From contig CAIYXH010000005.1 in NCBI GenBank assembly GCA_903930195.1, positions 1 to 6,138 of the forward strand: DNA of 6,138 nt. Reading direction: 5' to 3'. Source of the DNA: an uncultured Actinomycetes bacterium (GTDB taxonomy: Bacteria > Actinomycetota > Thermoleophilia > Gaiellales > Gaiellaceae). Under the pieces are notes generated by a model, which was not told where the DNA came from, did not search any database, and worked only from the letters and a program-made list of their open reading frames with translations. Below are positions 4,145 to 6,138 of this stretch, piece after piece. Made by a program: the position numbers and the translations under genes. How positions within the stretch are numbered: the stretch's first letter is position 1; every line of letters starts with the position of its first letter.

Positions 4145-5536
4145 ATGCGTCGACTCCTGCTCGCGGCAATTGCCGCACTCATCCTCTGTCCCGCCGCTGC
4201 CGCCTGGACGTGGCCCGCAGCCGGCCCGGTGCTCCAGCCGTTCGTCTTCGACCCCGATCACCCCTACGCCGGCGGGCAGCACCGCGGCCTCGACATCGGT
4301 GGTGACGCGGGCGATCCCGTCCTGGCCCCTGCTGCCGGAACGGTCAGCTTCGCAGCGTCCGTTCCGGACAGCGGCAGATCGGTCACGATCGATACGCCCG
4401 ACGGCTACTCGGTCACCCTGACCCACCTCGGAGCGATCGCCGTGGCGCGGGGCGCGACGGTCGCCGAGGGCGACGCGGTCGGTTCGATCGGCGCCGCGAT
4501 CGACGGCGAGGTACCGCAGCCCTCTATCCACCTCGGGATTCGCCGCAGCGCCGATGCGCAGGGCTACATCGACCCCGCCGCGCTGCTTCCGGCACGCATC
4601 TCACCGCCGGCGCCGCCGGCACCGGCGGTGACAGCGCCCGGACCGGATCCGGCAGTCGCACCGGTCTCCACGCCGGCGCCGACGGTCGCGCCGACGACAG
4701 CTGCACCGTCGACGGCCGACGTCACGCAGCCGGCCCCGTCGGCAACGACGCCGACCCCGCCGGCTTCGGCTGCGACGCCGACGCCGGCGACGGATGTCCC
4801 TCCTGCGCAGGCGCCGGCTGTGACCCCGGCGGTTGGTGCCGAGACGCCTGCTCCCTCGATTCCGGACGTCGCTCCTGCGCGCGCTCTGCGGGTTCCTGCC
4901 GTCGAGACACCGCGCCGGATCGCCGTGCCGCAACGGCTCGGTGGCATCGTCCAGCTCGGCCTGCAGGTCGCGGCGCCGGTGAGCTCGGGAGCTCCCTCGA
5001 CGCAGACTGCGACAATGGCGCCGCAGGTGACGCCGCGCATGCGTCCGACCCCAACAGCTGCGGCACTCCCGCTGCTCTCGGGGCAGATCGAGGCCCTCCG
5101 GATGCATGTACCGGGCTGGACCCGGACTCGCACCGCTCCTGCCTCCGGCGTGGGCGGAGGCGCCCTCGGCTGGCTGCTCGGAGCCGTGCTGGCGGCGGCC
5201 GTGCTCGTCGCCGGCGTGGGCGCGACCGTCGCGCGGGGACGCCGCAGCCCCGCTCGTATGATGGCTGCAGATGCGCCCCTTCTACTTGACGACACCGATC
5301 TACTACGTGAACTCGACCCCGCATATCGGGCACGCGTACACGACCATCGCCGCCGACATCCTCGTTCGGCACCGGCGGCAGCGCGGGGAGGAGACGTTCT
5401 TTCTCACGGGGGTCGACGAGCACGCCACGAAGGTGTTCCGGGTCGCGGAAGAGCTGGGGCTCGGGCCGCAGGAGTACGTGGATCAGATCGCGGGAGCCTG
5501 GCGGGAGCTGCCGGCACGGCTGAACGCGCAGCCTGA
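4145..5536 (+). CDS. Secreted M23-family (LytM/NlpD-like) peptidoglycan hydrolase with C-terminal membrane anchor
   Basis: Open frame of 463 residues. Residues 1-20 are a signal peptide (MRRLLLAAIAALILCPAAAA), with mature WTWPAAGPVLQPF. The M23 domain spans about 24-147: HRGLD (His46 and Asp50, zinc ligands), LTHLG (His94, the conserved second-shell His) and SIHLGIR (127-133), ending YIDPAALLP. His129 fits the third zinc ligand, but the first His of the usual HxH, which is catalytic in LytM, is Ser127, so activity is uncertain. Residues 150-245 are a Pro/Ala/Thr linker able to cross the wall. Residues 341-363 form a transmembrane helix followed by RGRR, a stop-transfer signal with no LPXTG. 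A role in cutting, or regulating the cutting of, wall crosslinks is likely. The natural end would be expected soon after residue 370, but the frame stays open to 5536, inside metG, producing an Arg/Ala/Gly-rich tail that may be spurious. It follows rsmI after 129 bases with its own promoter. Confidence 0.83.
   Translation: MRRLLLAAIAALILCPAAAAWTWPAAGPVLQPFVFDPDHPYAGGQHRGLDIGGDAGDPVLAPAAGTVSFAASVPDSGRSVTIDTPDGYSVTLTHLGAIAVARGATVAEGDAVGSIGAAIDGEVPQPSIHLGIRRSADAQGYIDPAALLPARISPPAPPAPAVTAPGPDPAVAPVSTPAPTVAPTTAAPSTADVTQPAPSATTPTPPASAATPTPATDVPPAQAPAVTPAVGAETPAPSIPDVAPARALRVPAVETPRRIAVPQRLGGIVQLGLQVAAPVSSGAPSTQTATMAPQVTPRMRPTPTAAALPLLSGQIEALRMHVPGWTRTRTAPASGVGGGALGWLLGAVLAAAVLVAGVGATVARGRRSPARMMAADAPLLLDDTDLLRELDPAYRARVHDHRRRHPRSAPAAARGGDVLSHGGRRARHEGVPGRGRAGARAAGVRGSDRGSLAGAAGTAERAA
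4595..4882 (+). repeat. Pro/Ala/Thr-rich linker-coding low-complexity stretch
   Basis: These codons (M23 residues about 151-246) are mostly CCG, GCG, ACG and GTC, giving PAP, TPT and APA patterns without an exact period. The DNA is locally self-complementary, for example GCCGGCGCCGCCGGC near 4607. It encodes a flexible wall-spanning linker and is not a tandem array. Confidence 0.6.
5257..5262 (+). promoter_or_regulatory. TATGAT -10 element immediately upstream of metG
   Basis: TATGAT is a near-consensus -10 (one mismatch from TATAAT) lying 8 bases before the metG ATG, inside the 3' part of the M23 open frame. The 8 bases between have no Shine-Dalgarno. A start 7-8 bases after the hexamer would put the transcript 5' end at or next to the ATG. 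No convincing -35 is seen in the GC-rich DNA upstream. Confidence 0.5.
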
Positions 5537-6138
5537 CTTCTTCATCCGTACGAGCGACGAAGGCCACAAGGCCTTCGTTCGCACGTTCCTGCAGCAGATC
5601 TACGACAACGGCGACGTCTACGAGGACGTCTACGCCGGCCTCTACTGCGTCGGCTGCGAGGAGTTCAAGGCCGAATCCGACCTGATCGACGGCAAGTGCC
5701 CGATCCACGAGACGGTGCCCGAGACGATCGAGGAGCGGAACTACTTCTTCCGCCTCTCGGCCTACCAGGACAAGCTGCTCGCGCTCTACGACGAGCGCCC
5801 CGACTTCGTCCTGCCGGGCTTCCGCTTCAACGAGGCGCGCAGCTTCATCGCCGGCGGGCTTCAGGACTTCTCGATCAGCCGGGCCGGGCAGTCGTGGGGG
5901 ATCCCGCTCCCGTGGGACGAGAGCCAGGTCGCCTACGTGTGGGCCGACGCGCTGATCAACTACCTGAGCGCGCTCACCTACGCGCGTCCGGGTGAGGATC
6001 TCCGCCCGGTCTTCTGGCCCGCGGCGCACCACATGATGGCGAAGGACATCCTCCGCTTCCACTGCATCTACTGGCCCGCGATGCTGCTCTCGGCTGGCTA
6101 CGAGGTGCCGCAGCAGGTGTTCGTCCACGGCTTCCTGC
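5271..6138 (+). CDS. metG: Methionyl-tRNA synthetase (N-terminal 289 residues, truncated by window edge)
   Basis: Class I synthetase that charges tRNA-Met in the cytoplasm. The N-terminus MRPFYLTTPIYYVNSTPHIGHAYTT is diagnostic: TTPIYYVN opens the Rossmann fold and HIGH is at 18-21. TGVDEHATKV at 46-55 is the conserved active-site stretch. A single zinc knuckle follows in the connective peptide: Cys126 and Cys129 (CVGC), Cys143 and His146 (CPIH), the arrangement of Thermus-type MetRS with one knuckle. Then come EERNYFFRLS at 154-163, AYVWADALINYLSA at 221-234 and AKDILRFHCIYWPAML at 257-272, where Ala257 stands in place of the usual Gly of GKDI. The window ends at FVHGFL, before the KMSKS loop and anticodon-binding domain. 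The start is well fixed: an in-frame TGA at 5259-5261 leaves only ATG 5271. No Shine-Dalgarno is present. It overlaps the open frame of the M23 gene by 266 bases. Confidence 0.97.
   Translation, partial: MRPFYLTTPIYYVNSTPHIGHAYTTIAADILVRHRRQRGEETFFLTGVDEHATKVFRVAEELGLGPQEYVDQIAGAWRELPARLNAQPDFFIRTSDEGHKAFVRTFLQQIYDNGDVYEDVYAGLYCVGCEEFKAESDLIDGKCPIHETVPETIEERNYFFRLSAYQDKLLALYDERPDFVLPGFRFNEARSFIAGGLQDFSISRAGQSWGIPLPWDESQVAYVWADALINYLSALTYARPGEDLRPVFWPAAHHMMAKDILRFHCIYWPAMLLSAGYEVPQQVFVHGFL

Noticed and set aside
4130..4200. Lipoprotein signal (Cys15) in the M23 protein
   Set aside because: The residues before Cys15 are LIL, lacking the small residue needed at -1 of a lipobox, and an ordinary signal-peptidase I site follows at AAAA/W.
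4722..6128. Open frame of 468 codons on the minus strand opposite the M23 gene and metG
   Set aside because: The Val/Glu/Arg-rich product is a mirror of metG codons; metG on the plus strand has diagnostic motifs throughout.

Overview
The window is high-GC DNA (roughly 70% by eye) packed with seven protein-coding genes and almost no non-coding sequence. Gene content and order suggest an actinobacterium. The leaderless-looking starts and the mix of families would suit Thermoleophilia (Solirubrobacterales/Gaiellales-like), but that placement is an inference. No RNA gene, insertion sequence, prophage or CRISPR array is visible, and the largest non-coding gap is 129 bases.

Layout, left to right. 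(1) Bases 1-699, minus strand: 5' part of a CopC-CopD fusion for periplasmic copper binding and transport, running off the left edge. (2) 750-1079, plus: FmdB-type small zinc-ribbon protein with a Ser/Gly tail. (3) 1092-2294, minus: membrane-anchored LytR-CpsA-Psr (LCP) protein, likely a cell-wall glycopolymer ligase, converging tail to tail on fmdB with 12 bases between. (4) 2321-3196, plus: ROK-family sugar kinase (glucokinase-like), divergent from the LCP gene across 26 bases. (5) 3206-4015, plus: rsmI, the 16S rRNA C1402 2'-O-methyltransferase, 9 bases after the kinase and probably cotranscribed with it. (6) 4145-5536, plus: secreted M23-like peptidoglycan hydrolase with a Pro/Ala/Thr linker and a C-terminal membrane anchor, preceded by the only textbook -35/-10 promoter in the window and a 5'-leader hairpin. 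(7) 5271-6138, plus: 5' part of metG (methionyl-tRNA synthetase), running off the right edge and overlapping the open frame of gene 6.

Functionally this is a housekeeping neighbourhood: rRNA modification and aminoacylation (rsmI, metG), sugar phosphorylation, and envelope building or remodelling (LCP, M23). The rsmI-metG order matches a neighbourhood known from other Gram-positives, where tatD, an rpf-type wall-lytic gene and ksgA usually follow; here a wall hydrolase sits between rsmI and metG.

No wholly novel system is apparent. The most interesting points are at the regulatory and overlap level: TANNNT -10-like hexamers 8-11 bases before five of the seven starts (suggesting leaderless mRNAs), two of them overlapping on opposite strands; a long out-of-frame M23/metG overlap; a strong hairpin in the M23 leader; and altered key residues in the M23 and ROK proteins.
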